DNA from: Nocardiopsis kunsanensis DSM 44524
GTDB lineage: Bacteria > Actinomycetota > Actinomycetes > Streptosporangiales > Streptosporangiaceae
Reading direction: 5' to 3'
DNA: 64,000 nt
NCBI RefSeq assembly: GCF_000340965.1
Contig: NZ_ANAY01000013.1
Span: forward strand, 62,001 to 126,000
Positions 36,166-45,670 of the stretch are shown here, piece by piece. The first letter of the stretch is position 1; each line of letters opens with the position of its first letter. The translations under genes and the position numbers were made by a program. The notes beneath the pieces were generated by a model. It was not told the DNA's origin. It made no database searches and saw nothing but the letters and a program-made list of their open reading frames with translations.

Positions 36166-39100
36166 TCACGGGCCGGGGGTGGTGCGCTCCAGCTTCTGGC
36201 TGATGACCTGGGAGATCCCGTCCCCCTTCATCGTGACGCCGTACAGGGCGTCGGCCGCCTCCATCGTGCGCTTCTGGTGGGTGATGACGATGAGCTGCGA
36301 GGCCGCCCGCAGCTCCTCGAAGATCACCAGCAGCCGCTGCAGGTTGGTGTCGTCCAGGGCCGCCTCGACCTCGTCCATCACGTAGAACGGCGACGGGCGC
36401 GCCTTGAAGATCGCCGCGAGGAAGGCCACAGCCGTCAACGAACGCTCCCCGCCGGAGAGCAGCGACAGGCGTTTGACCTTCTTCCCGGGCGGGCGCGCCT
36501 CCACCTCGATCCCCGTGGTGAGCATGTCGTCGGGGTCGGTCAGTACCAGCTTTCCCTCTCCCCCGGGGAAGAGGCGCCCGAAGATCTCGGCGAACTCGCG
36601 CTCCACGTCGAGGAAGGCCGAGGAGAAGACCTCCTGCACCCGCGAGTCCACCTCGGCGACGATGTCCATGAGGTCGCTGCGGGTCTTCTTGAGGTCCTCC
36701 AACTGCGCGTTGAGGAAGGCGTGGCGCTCCTCCAACGCGGCGAACTCCTCCAACGCCAGCGGGTTGATCTTGCCGAGCTGGTTGAGTTTGCGTTCGGCCG
36801 CCTTGTACCGCTTCTCCTGGACCTGCCGCACGTACGGAACCGGGGCGGCGTCCTCCTCGGCGTCCGCGGGCGGGGGCACCGGGACCTTCGGCCCGTACTC
36901 GCGTACGAGCGTGGGCACGTCCACGCCCAGCTCCTCGACGGCCTTGGTCTCCATCTGCTCCAGGCGCATGCGGCGTTCGGCCCGGGCGACCTCGCCGCTG
37001 TGCGCGGAGCTGGTGAGTTTTTCCAGCTCCACCGAGAGTTCACGCACACGGGAACGCACCGTCCTGAGTTCGGCGTCGCGCTCCTCCTTCGCGGTCTCGG
37101 CGGCGGCCCGTTCGGTGTCGGCGGCCGTGCGGGAACGGCCGATGCGCTCCAGGGCCAGGCCGGCGCTCTGTGCCACCGCCTCGGCGACCGTGGCCTGGGC
37201 GGCCCGGACGCGGCGGCGTTCGGCGGCGCGCTCCACGGCGCTGCGTTCCTCGGCGGCCTGTGCCAGCAGCGCGTCGGCCCGCCCGGAGACCGACCGGAGC
37301 CGTTCCTCAGCGGTGCGTACGGTCAGCCGGCGCTCCATCTCGGCGGCGCGTGCGCGCGAGGCCTGTGCGGCGAGTTCGTCGCGGACCTCCGGGTCGGGGG
37401 CCTCCTCCTCGATCGAGGAGGCCATCTCCTCGGCTTCGGTGTACTCCTCCTCCAGTCGTTCGAGCTTGGCGGCGTCCTCCTCACGCGCGGTGCGGGCCTT
37501 CTCTGCCGCCTTCTCGTAGCGCTCGGCCTCCGCCTCGGCCGAGCGCGCCTGCCCACCGAGCTTGCCGAGTTTCTGCGCGATCTCGTTGCGTTTGCGCTCG
37601 CTCTGCTTGCGCCGGGCGGCCAGTTCCTCGACCTGTTCGGCGCAGGCACGGCGCTCGGCCTGGGCCGCGGCCAGGGCCTCACCGGTAGCACGCGCGGTCT
37701 CCGTGGCCGTTTCCAGGGCCTCGGCGGCCTCCTCGACCGCGGACCGGACCTCCAGGAGGCTGGGCGCCCCGGCAGAGCCTCCGTGCGCCATCACCGGGGT
37801 GAACACGTCGCCCTCGGGGGTGACCGCACGCACCTGCGGCAGTTTCCCGACGAGGTCGCGGGCCCGGGCAGCGCTGTCGACCAGAGCGGTGCGGTCGAGG
37901 AGGGCGGCGACGGTCCCGGCCAGGTGTTCGGGCACCACGATCGCGTCCAGGGCCCAGCTCGCTCCCTCCGGCAGGGACGGCCACTCCTGGCGGGGCACCC
38001 CGCCCAGGCCCGCCTCGGTGGCGGAACGGGCCACGACGACGCCCGCGCGCCCGGCCTCCTCCGAACGCAGCAGGTCCAGTGCGGCCACGGCCACCTCGGG
38101 GTCGGATACCGCGACGGCCCCGGCGGCCTGGCCGAACGCGGAAGCCACCGCCGTCTCGTGCCCGCCCTCGACCTGCACCATCGCCGGCAGGCTGCCCAGT
38201 GTGCCCGGGAGCTCGGCCCCCAGCAGGGTGTCGGCGCCGTCCTTGCTGGCCAGCCCCAGTTCCAGGGCTTCCTTGCGGGCGGCCAGGGCGGAGCGTTCGT
38301 TCTCGGCGCCGCGCTCCTCGTCACGGAGGCGGTTGAGGCGCTCCTCGGCCTCGGCGAGGCCGGCGGCGGCTTCCTCCTGGGCGGTGTCCATCTCGGCGTC
38401 GCCCTCGTCGAGGCCGGTGGATTCCTCCGCGGCGGCCTCGTACTCGGCCTGGGCCTGCTCGGAACGCCGGGCTGCCTCCTGGGCGGCCTTCCCGGAGCGG
38501 GCGATCTCCTCGTCGGCGGAGGCCAGGCGCGAGCGCAGGCTCTCCACCCGGGTCCCCAGCCGGACGATGCCCTCGCGGCGCTCGGCGGAGGCGCGGTTGG
38601 CCGCTTCCAGGCGTTTCTCCTCGCGGTGGAGGGAGTCCTCCGCTGTGCCGCGCTCGGTCACCGCGGCCTCGAGCTTTTCGCGTGCCTCCTCGAGGCGTTC
38701 GGCGAGCTCCTCCTCCTGGGCGGCGGTCTCCTCGGCCTCCATCTCCAGTTCCTCGGGGTCGCGCCGGTGGACGGGCTCCTCCGCATCGGTGGCGAGGTTG
38801 CGGCGGCGCTCGTCGGCGAGCCCGCGCACGGCGTCGAGGCGTTCGGTGAGCCGGGACAGTGCGTGGTAGGTCTCGGTGGCCGCAGCCAACGCAGGTGCGG
38901 CCGCGGTGGAGCGTTCCTCCAGCTCGGCCTCGCGTTCCTGGGCACGTTTGAGGGAGGTCTCGGTGGCTTGCCGTTTGGCCTGGACCTCCTTCTCGTCGGC
39001 CTCTTCCTCGGCGAGCTGGTCGGTGAGGGTGACGATGTCGTCGGCGAGCAGGCGCAGGCGTGCGTCGCGCAGGTCGGCCTGGATGACGGCGGCCTTGCGG

Positions 39101-39735
39101 GCGAGCTCGGCCTGGCGTCCCAGGGGTTTGAGCTGGCGGCGCAGTTCCGAGGTCAGGTCGGTGACGCGGTCCAGGTTCCCCTGCATCGCGTTGAGCTTGC
39201 GGATCGCCTTCTCTTTGCGCTTGCGGTGCTTGAGGATGCCCGCGGCCTCCTCGATGAGCCCGCGGCGTTCCTCCGGGCCGGCGTGCAGGACGGTGTCGAG
39301 CTGGCCCTGGCCGACGATGACGTGCATCTCGCGGCCGATGCCGGAGTCACTGAGCAGGTCCTGGATGTCGAGCAGCCGGCAGGTGTCGCCGTTGATGGCG
39401 TACTCCGAGCCGCCGTTGCGGAACATGGTCCGCTTGATGGTGACCTCGGTGTAGTCGATGGGCAGTGCGCCGTCGGTGTTGTCGATGGTGAGGCTGACCT
39501 CGGCACGGCCCAGCTCCTGGCGGGTGGAGGTGCCCGCGAAGATGACGTCCTCCATCTTGCCGCCGCGCAGGGACTTGGCGCCCTGTTCACCCATGACCCA
39601 GGAGAGCGCGTCCACGACGTTGGACTTGCCGGAGCCGTTGGGGCCCACGACGCAGGTGATTCCGGGTTCGAAGCGCAGGGTGGTGGCAGATGCGAACGAC
39701 TTGAAGCCGCGCACCGTCATTTTCTTGAGATACAC
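36166..39735 (-). CDS. smc: Chromosome segregation SMC protein
   Basis: 1189 residues. Extrudes and holds DNA loops with ScpA/ScpB. The N-terminal head has Walker A GPNGSGKS (31-38). Glu/Ala/Arg-rich coiled coils (about 170-500 and 680-1000) flank the hinge, with GSLPAMVQVEGGHETAVASAFG near its start. The C-terminal head has signature LSGGERS (about 1092-1098) and Walker B FYVMDEVEAALDD. GTG 39735 has GGGAGGTAAG upstream. Its left neighbour is usually ftsY; about 9 kb of accessory genes now separate them. Confidence 0.98.
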   Translation of the reverse strand: MYLKKMTVRGFKSFASATTLRFEPGITCVVGPNGSGKSNVVDALSWVMGEQGAKSLRGGKMEDVIFAGTSTRQELGRAEVSLTIDNTDGALPIDYTEVTIKRTMFRNGGSEYAINGDTCRLLDIQDLLSDSGIGREMHVIVGQGQLDTVLHAGPEERRGLIEEAAGILKHRKRKEKAIRKLNAMQGNLDRVTDLTSELRRQLKPLGRQAELARKAAVIQADLRDARLRLLADDIVTLTDQLAEEEADEKEVQAKRQATETSLKRAQEREAELEERSTAAAPALAAATETYHALSRLTERLDAVRGLADERRRNLATDAEEPVHRRDPEELEMEAEETAAQEEELAERLEEAREKLEAAVTERGTAEDSLHREEKRLEAANRASAERREGIVRLGTRVESLRSRLASADEEIARSGKAAQEAARRSEQAQAEYEAAAEESTGLDEGDAEMDTAQEEAAAGLAEAEERLNRLRDEERGAENERSALAARKEALELGLASKDGADTLLGAELPGTLGSLPAMVQVEGGHETAVASAFGQAAGAVAVSDPEVAVAALDLLRSEEAGRAGVVVARSATEAGLGGVPRQEWPSLPEGASWALDAIVVPEHLAGTVAALLDRTALVDSAARARDLVGKLPQVRAVTPEGDVFTPVMAHGGSAGAPSLLEVRSAVEEAAEALETATETARATGEALAAAQAERRACAEQVEELAARRKQSERKRNEIAQKLGKLGGQARSAEAEAERYEKAAEKARTAREEDAAKLERLEEEYTEAEEMASSIEEEAPDPEVRDELAAQASRARAAEMERRLTVRTAEERLRSVSGRADALLAQAAEERSAVERAAERRRVRAAQATVAEAVAQSAGLALERIGRSRTAADTERAAAETAKEERDAELRTVRSRVRELSVELEKLTSSAHSGEVARAERRMRLEQMETKAVEELGVDVPTLVREYGPKVPVPPPADAEEDAAPVPYVRQVQEKRYKAAERKLNQLGKINPLALEEFAALEERHAFLNAQLEDLKKTRSDLMDIVAEVDSRVQEVFSSAFLDVEREFAEIFGRLFPGGEGKLVLTDPDDMLTTGIEVEARPPGKKVKRLSLLSGGERSLTAVAFLAAIFKARPSPFYVMDEVEAALDDTNLQRLLVIFEELRAASQLIVITHQKRTMEAADALYGVTMKGDGISQVISQKLERTTPGP

Positions 39736-40160
39736 CCTTACCTCCCGGAGCAGTCACCGTCTTCGCACACGGGCGACCACACAAGGGTGCCACGAAGCGG
39801 TGACCAGCGGGTGTGCCGAAGGAAAGACGGCAGATCCCGCGGACGGGTGGCCGGGGATGCCGGGCGCGCGGGGAGAGCAACGCCACGCGCACGCCGGTCC
39901 GGCGGCCGGTCCTTACGGTAGAGGGGGATGCAGGGGGATTTCCGGCGGACACGGAGGGTTGTCGTCGGAGCCGCCGGGTAGAACGCAAAAAAGCCGCAAC
40001 GGAAAGGAAAAAATCGCGCGGGCGGTGGAAAGGGTTCAGTATCGAAATATCCGGAGTGATCCCCAGGGACGCCTGGATGGTGCGTTCGGCGTCCCCGTCA
40101 AAGGATCCTCACGCCGACGGCGGCTGCCGGAGCAGAGCCGGCGCCTCGGCAGTGGTGCGC
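39736..40160. other. Intergenic, 425 bp, with a low-GC patch
   Basis: No convincing gene. An A-rich patch (about 39985-40060) with two runs of five to six A differs sharply from the surrounding GC content. On the minus strand these become T-runs and may end transcription from the small coiled-coil gene. The smc promoter must lie in the left part. Confidence 0.5.
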
Positions 40161-40349
40161 TCAGGCGAGCGCGGGCTCGCGGTCGGAAGAACCGGAGGTC
40201 TCCGTGACGGCCATGCTGAGCTGGTCGTTACGGGCCTGGAGTCGGCTGACCTCGGCTTCGAGGTCGCGCACCCGGTTCTGCAACCGGCGCATCTCCTGAA
40301 CCATACGAGGATCGGAGCCGCCGACGTGGCCAAACAGAGCCTTCGCCAT
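40161..40349 (-). CDS. Small conserved coiled-coil protein
   Basis: 62 residues. Begins MAKALFGHVGGSDPRMVQEM, then a heptad-like helix, MRRLQNRVRDLEAEVSRLQARNDQL, that should form a short parallel coiled coil, and a Ser/Glu-rich end. Similar short proteins are common in actinobacteria; function is unknown. ATG 40349 has GAGGA upstream. It is monocistronic, between smc and acyP. The heptad helix suggests self-association or pairing with another coiled coil. Confidence 0.8.
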   Translation of the reverse strand: MAKALFGHVGGSDPRMVQEMRRLQNRVRDLEAEVSRLQARNDQLSMAVTETSGSSDREPALA

Positions 40350-40672
40350 GATGTGGGTCCTCCACACTGAGTGACCAGTTGTGATGTGCGCATGCGGTGT
40401 TCCGCAGGATTCGTGACGTGTTGGCCACGAGCGGGCCGGAAATGTTGCGCGGTGTACTTTCCAGAGTCTCACCGTGCGCGCTACTGGTCAAGGTTCGATT
40501 ACGACAGTCGGTAACGGCCAGACCCCGGACGGACACGTCCTGGGCATGTGGCACCGCGCCATACGAACCAGCGGTCACCCCCGTCGCCGGGTTCGTTCCA
40601 GAGTCCTCGGGCTCAGGGGCCCTCGTCCTCGACCGCGGGTGCGGTTCGCATCGCGTTACCCCTCCAGCATAC
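40350..40672. other. Intergenic, 323 bp
   Basis: Separates acyP from the small coiled-coil gene on the same strand. It should contain the promoter of the latter; no clear hexamers, repeats or gene were seen. Confidence 0.4.
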
Positions 40673-41017
40673 TCACCGCTCGACGAATCCGTTGAAGGTG
40701 CCCCCGGGTGAGGCCCAACGTTCGACGACGGATTCGACGCGGCCGGGCGTCCGGCCGCCGCGCAGATGCCCCAGGAGCCGTTCGCACGCGCGCCGCTCTC
40801 CCTCGGCCACGACCTCGACACGGCCGTCGGCGAGGTTGGTGGCAGCACCCACGAGCCCTTCCTCGAGCGCTCTGGCCCTGGCCCACCAGCGAAAACCCAC
40901 ACCTTGTACCTGGCCGCGCACCCACGCGGTGAGCCTGACCTGCTCGTCCGGATACTCGGCAGCTCCGGTGTTCCCGTCCGTGTACTCGTTCACTGCCCGC
41001 GCCGTCCTTACCTTCAC
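40673..41017 (-). CDS. acyP: Acylphosphatase
   Basis: 114 residues. Hydrolyses the carboxyl-phosphate bond of acyl phosphates. The signature is intact: [24 protein letters not shown] with the catalytic arginine in GVGFRWW, and [18 protein letters not shown] with the catalytic asparagine. A short N-terminal extension precedes the about 90-residue domain. GTG 41017 has GAGG ten bases upstream. It lies 95 nt after mutM and probably ends the rnc-mutM-acyP unit. Confidence 0.93.
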   Translation of the reverse strand: MKVRTARAVNEYTDGNTGAAEYPDEQVRLTAWVRGQVQGVGFRWWARARALEEGLVGAATNLADGRVEVVAEGERRACERLLGHLRGGRTPGRVESVVERWASPGGTFNGFVER

Positions 41018-41112
41018 GACAAACTTTCCTCACCACGATGCCCCACCACGTGCGTCCCGTGCGTCACTGCTTCGCCGCAGGCAGGCCGGGCGCCGGCTCG
41101 GGCCGCCCCCGT

Positions 41113-41967
41113 TCAGCGGCGCCGGGCGGGGGCCGGCTGGCAGCGCGGGCAGGAGAAGGAGGACCGGTTCATGAAGGCTTCGCGCACGATGAGCGCACCG
41201 CAGCGGCCGCACGGCTCGTCGCGGCGCCCGTAAGCGTTCAGGCCCCGTTCGAAGTAACCGCTCTCCCCGTTGACGTCGACGTAGAGCCCGTCGAAGGTGG
41301 TCCCGCCCACCTCCAGGGCCTCGCCCATCACGTCCTGAACGTGCGCGATGAGGGAGAGCGCCTGGGCGTCGGAGAGCCCGCGGGTGGACCGGCCCCAGTG
41401 CAGCCCCGCCCGCCACAGGGCCTCGTCCGCGTAGATGTTGCCCACGCCGCTGACCACCGACTGGTCGAGCAGGGCACGCTTGATCTCGGTGCGTTTGGTG
41501 CGCAGGGCCCGGACGAGGTCCTGCGGCACGAACGCGGGGTCGAGCGGGTCCAGGGCGATGTGGTCGATCACGGAGGGGACGCCGGGGTGCTCGCCTGCGG
41601 TGTCGACCATCAGGTGCCCGAAGGTGCGCTGGTCCACGAACCTCAGTTCCTGGCCGTCCGACAACGGCAGGCGCACCCTCAGGTGCTTCTCGTCGGGCTT
41701 GCCGGAGGGCTGCACCAGCATCTGGCCGCTCATGCCCAGGTGGGCCAGGAGCATGTCGCCGGTGTCCAGCACCAGCCACATGTACTTGCCGCGGCGGCGC
41801 ACGGACGTGGGCACCGCACCGGTCAGGCGCGCGCCGAAGTCGGCGGCGCCGGGGGCGTGGCGGCGGACCGACCGCGGGTGCAGGACCTCGACGGTGCCGA
41901 TCGTGCGGCCCACGGCGTGCGTCTCCAGGCCCCGGCGGACGACCTCGACCTCTGGTAGTTCGGGCAC
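41113..41967 (-). CDS. mutM: Formamidopyrimidine-DNA glycosylase
   Basis: 284 residues. Removes 8-oxoguanine and Fapy lesions and cuts the abasic site. The catalytic N-terminus [14 protein letters not shown] (Pro2, Glu3) is present, as are the helix-two-turn-helix ([17 protein letters not shown]) and the C-terminal zinc finger with C253, C256, C273 and C276. GTG 41967 lies 5 nt after the rnc stop, so the two are coupled, as is usual in bacteria. It is full length and shows no anomalies. Confidence 0.97.
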   Translation of the reverse strand: MPELPEVEVVRRGLETHAVGRTIGTVEVLHPRSVRRHAPGAADFGARLTGAVPTSVRRRGKYMWLVLDTGDMLLAHLGMSGQMLVQPSGKPDEKHLRVRLPLSDGQELRFVDQRTFGHLMVDTAGEHPGVPSVIDHIALDPLDPAFVPQDLVRALRTKRTEIKRALLDQSVVSGVGNIYADEALWRAGLHWGRSTRGLSDAQALSLIAHVQDVMGEALEVGGTTFDGLYVDVNGESGYFERGLNAYGRRDEPCGRCGALIVREAFMNRSSFSCPRCQPAPARRR

Positions 41968-41972
41968 GTCCG

Positions 41973-42707
41973 TTACCCCTGTCCCCCGTCGTCGCCGGTC
42001 TTCCCGGAACGGGCCCGGATCGCCTTCCAGGCCGATTCGGCGGCCTGCTGCTCGGCCTCCTTCTTGCTGCGTCCCTCACCGAGCCCGTAGCTCTCGCCGG
42101 CCACACGCACGGTCGCGCGGAAGGTCTTCTGGTGGTCGGGGCCGGACTCGTCCACTTGGTACTCGGGCACCCCGAGCATCTCCGAGGCGGTGAGCTCCTG
42201 CAGGGACGTCTTCCAGTCCAGTCCCGCACCCAGGCCGGAGGCGGTGGCGATGAGCGGGTCGAACAGGCGGTGCACGAAGTCCGAGGCGGTCTCGAGGCCG
42301 CGGTCGAGGTAGACCGCACCGATGATCGCCTCGAGGGTGTCGGCCAGGATCGAGGACTTGTCGCGGCCCCCGGTGCCCTCCTCGCCACGTCCGAGCCGGA
42401 TGAACCCGCCGAGGCCCAGGCCGCGGGAGACGTCGGCGAGCGCACGCATGTTGACGACGGCGGCCCTGAGCTTGGCGAGCTGCCCTTCGGGCAGGTCGGG
42501 GTGCTTGCGGAAGAGGGTGTCGGTCACCACCAGGCCGAGCACGGAGTCGCCGAGGAACTCCAACCGCTCGTTGGTGGGCAGGCCGCCCTTCTCGTAGGCG
42601 TAGGAACGGTGCGTGAGGGCGCGCAGGACGATGCCCGCGTCGACCTCCACACCGATGGCCTTGTTGAAGGCCCGGGACTCGGAGGCGGAAAGTTGCTGGT
42701 TGGCCAC
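41973..42707 (-). CDS. rnc: Ribonuclease III
   Basis: 244 residues. Cleaves double-stranded RNA in rRNA maturation and mRNA turnover. The signature [16 protein letters not shown] is present with its metal-binding acids, plus [14 protein letters not shown] at the second site. A C-terminal double-stranded-RNA-binding domain follows, with [26 protein letters not shown]. It heads rnc-mutM-acyP and follows the rpmF terminator. Confidence 0.97.
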   Translation of the reverse strand: MANQQLSASESRAFNKAIGVEVDAGIVLRALTHRSYAYEKGGLPTNERLEFLGDSVLGLVVTDTLFRKHPDLPEGQLAKLRAAVVNMRALADVSRGLGLGGFIRLGRGEEGTGGRDKSSILADTLEAIIGAVYLDRGLETASDFVHRLFDPLIATASGLGAGLDWKTSLQELTASEMLGVPEYQVDESGPDHQKTFRATVRVAGESYGLGEGRSKKEAEQQAAESAWKAIRARSGKTGDDGGQG

Positions 42708-43054
42708 GCGTGATCACTTCCATGGTCGTGCGCGCCGGGCGGGTCCGGGTCGGCGCAGGCAGCCCCCGGCCCTTCCCCACCTCCACCTGCCCGGCGCTGG
42801 GCGGATCGGGCGCGTGGACCGGTTTCGGCCCCGGTGCTCGAAAACGAGGTGATCGTCGCGGGAGCACGACTCCCCCGGCAGCCACCACGATCTCGGGAAC
42901 CACGGCCCGTGGACCGGACCCTGACGCACCCGTAGGTTGCGCCACCACTCTACAAAGCCCCGGGCACAGAAGTGCCGCGCTCCCCCTCAGTGGGGAACGC
43001 GGCACTCCGGTGTCCGGTCTCTCCGCGGGCCTCGGGCCCAGGCAGGAGCACGGC
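42708..43054. other. Intergenic, 347 bp, rpmF to rnc
   Basis: Contains the rpmF terminator and must contain the rnc promoter. No gene or repeat was recognised. Confidence 0.5.
42971..43006 (-). terminator. Terminator after rpmF
   Basis: Outer perfect 9-bp arms AGTGCCGCG and CGCGGCACT enclose an inner CCCC/GGGG stem, about 50 bp beyond the rpmF stop. Confidence 0.75.
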
Positions 43055-43231
43055 TCAGCTCGGGTTGACGACCTGACGGTTGTTGTAGGTGCCGCAGGTC
43101 GGGCACGCGGTGTGGGGCTGCTTCGGGTCGCGGCAGCGCGGGCAGGTGGCCAGCACCGGGCGCTGCGCCTTCCACTGGGAACGACGGATCCGGGTGTTGC
43201 TCCGCGACATCTTCCGCTTCGGGACGGCCAC
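43055..43231 (-). CDS. rpmF: 50S ribosomal protein L32 (zinc-ribbon form)
   Basis: 58 residues. Translation gives [19 protein letters not shown], then ATCPRCRDP and [10 protein letters not shown], and the end RQVVNPS. The four cysteines in two CxxC pairs make this the zinc-binding L32. AGGAGG stands eight bases before GTG 43231. It follows the DUF177 gene, the conserved bacterial pair. Confidence 0.97.
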   Translation of the reverse strand: MAVPKRKMSRSNTRIRRSQWKAQRPVLATCPRCRDPKQPHTACPTCGTYNNRQVVNPS

Positions 43232-43373
43232 TTCAATCCTCCTGGGTCACCCCCGCGCGGTCGCGGGAGATCGATCGTCTGGTCGGCCCCGCGTGCTCTG
43301 CGGGGTGGGTGCTCCGGTCACGGGGCGCCCGGGCCGGTGGCCGGGACCCTCCCGTGTGCACGGGGCAGTGCTC

Positions 43374-43952
43374 TCAGCGCTCGCCGGGGTCCTCCGCGAG
43401 GTTGCGGAGAGCCTCCCAACGGGGGTCGATGCGTTCTCCGTGACCGTGGTCGGGACCGGCCTCGGCGAGCTTGACCCCGCACTCGGAGCACAGGCCGGGA
43501 CAGTCCGGACCGCACAACGGTGAGAGCGGGAGAGCGAGAACGACGGCGTCTCGGACCACGGGTTCGAGGTCGAGCAGGTCGCCCTCAAGATAGTAGTCCT
43601 CTTCCTCCTCGTCCGCGTCCTCGCCGTCGACACCCTCGCCCTCGTCGGACTCGTACCGGAAGAGCTCCTGGTAGTTCGCCTCCAGGTCGTCCGAGAGCGG
43701 GTCGAGGCAGCGCGAGCACTCGGCCGCCATCCGCCCCCGGACGGTGCCGGTGACGAGGACGCCCTCCATCACGGCCTCGAGCCGGAGGTCGAGTTCGATC
43801 TCCGCGCCTTCGGGGATGGACGCCATCGGTGTCGCGAACGCCTCGGAGACGTTCACGATGCGATTGACGGTCCGCATCGACCCCGGCTGGCGGCCCAGCG
43901 GGCGGGTGTCGACCACGAACGGGTCACGGGGATCAAGACGGGACTGGGTCAT
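43374..43952 (-). CDS. DUF177 (YceD-family) protein
   Basis: 192 residues. Family tied to rpmF across bacteria and linked to 23S rRNA and large-subunit assembly. It begins MTQSRLDPRDPFVVDTRPLG and contains the Cys motif of actinobacterial members: AAECSRCLDPL, then PLCGPDCPGLCSECG, probably binding zinc. An acidic loop of about 20 residues (EGEGVDGEDADEEEED) sits in the middle. ATG 43952 is the family start; upstream frame is not conserved. Confidence 0.93.
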   Translation of the reverse strand: MTQSRLDPRDPFVVDTRPLGRQPGSMRTVNRIVNVSEAFATPMASIPEGAEIELDLRLEAVMEGVLVTGTVRGRMAAECSRCLDPLSDDLEANYQELFRYESDEGEGVDGEDADEEEEDYYLEGDLLDLEPVVRDAVVLALPLSPLCGPDCPGLCSECGVKLAEAGPDHGHGERIDPRWEALRNLAEDPGER

Positions 43953-44191
43953 CGCGCTTTCACGAAAAGGGTTGCGGAGCTTGCCGGACACCGCGCACGT
44001 GTTGTGGCCGATGCCGGGAAACGGGACCGGTGGTGTTCCGTTCCGGGTCCCCTCCGGGGGCGGGACTCGTGGTGTCCCTCCTACGGAGCGGCAGGGCGAG
44101 GACCGTGTGCTACGGACAGCGCCCATGGTCGAACCACGATTCTACCTATCATCTCCGCGACCACCCAAATCAATCCCGGACCGGATGTTCG

Positions 44192-44683
44192 TCACTGCTC
44201 CGTGGCACGTTCTTCGTACTTCTCCCGCAGGCGCTTCTGGACGTAGGGGGTGACCAGGCTGGAGACGTCGCCGTTGTGCTGGGCGATCTCCCGCACGAGG
44301 CTGGAGGAGAGGAACGAGTACTGCGGGTTCGCGGTCATGAACACCGTCTCCACACCCGAGAGCCGGTAGTTCATCTGGGCGATCTGGAGCTCGTAGTCGA
44401 AGTCGCTGACCGAGCGCAGGCTGCGGACGATGGTGTCGATCCCGTTGGCGCGGCAGAAGTCCACGAGCAGGCCGTCGAACTCGGCGACGGTGACGTTGCC
44501 GAGCTCCGCCGTGCCCTCGGAGAGCATGTCGAGCTTCTCGTCGACGCTGAACAGACCGCGTTTGTTGATGTTGTTCAGCACGGCGACGACGACCTCGTCG
44601 TACTGCTTGGCGGCCCGGCCGACGATGTCGATGTGACCGTAGGTGACTGGGTCGAACGATCCCGGGCAGACGGCACGGCGCAC
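44192..44683 (-). CDS. coaD: Phosphopantetheine adenylyltransferase
   Basis: 163 residues. Makes dephospho-CoA from phosphopantetheine and ATP, the penultimate CoA step. The nucleotidyltransferase motifs are clear: CPGSFDPVTYGHIDI with TxGH, RSVSDFDYELQIAQMN, and SFLSSSLVREIA near the end. GTG 44683 is preceded by AAGGGGTGA. It lies between rsmD and the DUF177 gene, as usual. A 13-bp dyad upstream (44785) may be an operator. Confidence 0.97.
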   Translation of the reverse strand: MRRAVCPGSFDPVTYGHIDIVGRAAKQYDEVVVAVLNNINKRGLFSVDEKLDMLSEGTAELGNVTVAEFDGLLVDFCRANGIDTIVRSLRSVSDFDYELQIAQMNYRLSGVETVFMTANPQYSFLSSSLVREIAQHNGDVSSLVTPYVQKRLREKYEERATEQ

Positions 44684-45015
44684 TGTGGATCACCCCTTTC
44701 CGAAGGCTGTCGTACTGCCGGGACGGGCTTCCCCGACCACGGGGTCCGCAGACGTGGGACACACATCACATAAGCCTTGATCCCGACATATCATGTCCAG
44801 GGCGTGCATGACGGACACATACCCCCCGTCATCCTCCCCCATCCGCATCCGCTGACCGTGACCCGGATCCCCCTCACCGGGCGCCGGGCCGCGTGCCGAG
44901 CGCACCCGCACCGGCCACGGACCCGAATGCGCGGCCCCTCGCCTCGGCCCGGGCCCGCGCAGCGCGGCGCGGGGCCGGGCGCAGCGGTACCCCGGACCGG
45001 GCAGGACTCCGGGGC
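44684..45015. other. Intergenic, 332 bp, rsmD to coaD
   Basis: Contains the rsmD terminator (44948-44979), a dyad GACAT-ATC-ATGTC (44785-44797), and a relatively AT-rich stretch near 44765-44795 likely to hold the coaD promoter. There is no gene. Confidence 0.5.
44948..44979 (-). terminator. Terminator after rsmD
   Basis: Thirteen-base arms CCCGGGCCCGCGC and GCGCGGGGCCGGG with one mismatch, 37 bp past the rsmD stop. Confidence 0.65.
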
Positions 45016-45576
45016 TCAGGCGGTGGGGCGGGCGTACCAGAGGACGGCCTCGCCGTAGACGCGGCTGCGATCGCGTACGAGCCCGTCGGGCCATGCGGGT
45101 TCCGGGCTCCGCTTGGAACGCTCCAGGACCACCACGGCGTCGGGGGTGAGCCACCCCTGGTCCACCAGGGCCCCGAGCACACCGCCGATCCCCTCCTCCC
45201 CCACCGTGTAGGGCGGGTCGGCCACGACCAGGTCGTACGGCCCGTCCGGGCCCCGCTCGAGGACCCGCTCGACGCGGTCGGCGGCGATACGTGCGGGCAT
45301 CCGCAACGCCTTCGTGTTCGCCCGGATGATGGCGGCGGCCTTCCGGTCGGCCTCGACCAACAGGGCGTGCCCGGCCCCGCGCGAGAGCGCCTCCAGGCCG
45401 ATCGCGCCCGACCCGGAGTACAGGTCCAGCACACGTGTGCCCTGCAGCGTTCCCAGGTCGGACTGGGCCGAGGAGAACAGCGCCTCCCGGGCACGGTCAC
45501 TGGTGGGGCGGGTCGTGCGGCCGCCGGGGGCGTCGATGCGCCGCCCGCCCGCGGTTCCGGCGATGATGCGGGTCAT
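45016..45576 (-). CDS. rsmD: 16S rRNA (guanine966-N2)-methyltransferase
   Basis: 186 residues. Adds m2G966 to 16S rRNA using SAM. Motifs are RIIAGTAGGRRIDAP at the N-terminus, RPTSDRAREALFSS, the SAM site VLDLYSGSGAIGLEALSRGA, and the catalytic DPPY in LVVADPPYTVGE. ATG 45576 is the conserved start. It follows recG by 95 nt and leads to coaD, the usual recG-rsmD-coaD order. Confidence 0.96.
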   Translation of the reverse strand: MTRIIAGTAGGRRIDAPGGRTTRPTSDRAREALFSSAQSDLGTLQGTRVLDLYSGSGAIGLEALSRGAGHALLVEADRKAAAIIRANTKALRMPARIAADRVERVLERGPDGPYDLVVADPPYTVGEEGIGGVLGALVDQGWLTPDAVVVLERSKRSPEPAWPDGLVRDRSRVYGEAVLWYARPTA

Positions 45577-45670
45577 GGCACCAAGGTAGCGGCCGACCCG
45601 GCGTGGGACGCCCCGCAGGGCTGTACCCGACCTCCGGCTAACATCGCACACCTGCCACCGGAACCGCGGC

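Noticed and set aside
36277-39921. Very long open frame on the plus strand opposite smc
   Set aside because: It is antisense to a full, motif-complete smc gene; such frames are common in GC-rich DNA because stop codons are rare, and the product has no recognisable domain.
39813-40370. Plus-strand frame in the smc upstream spacer rich in Lys and Arg
   Set aside because: Poor start context, crosses the small coiled-coil gene antisense, and no recognisable domain.
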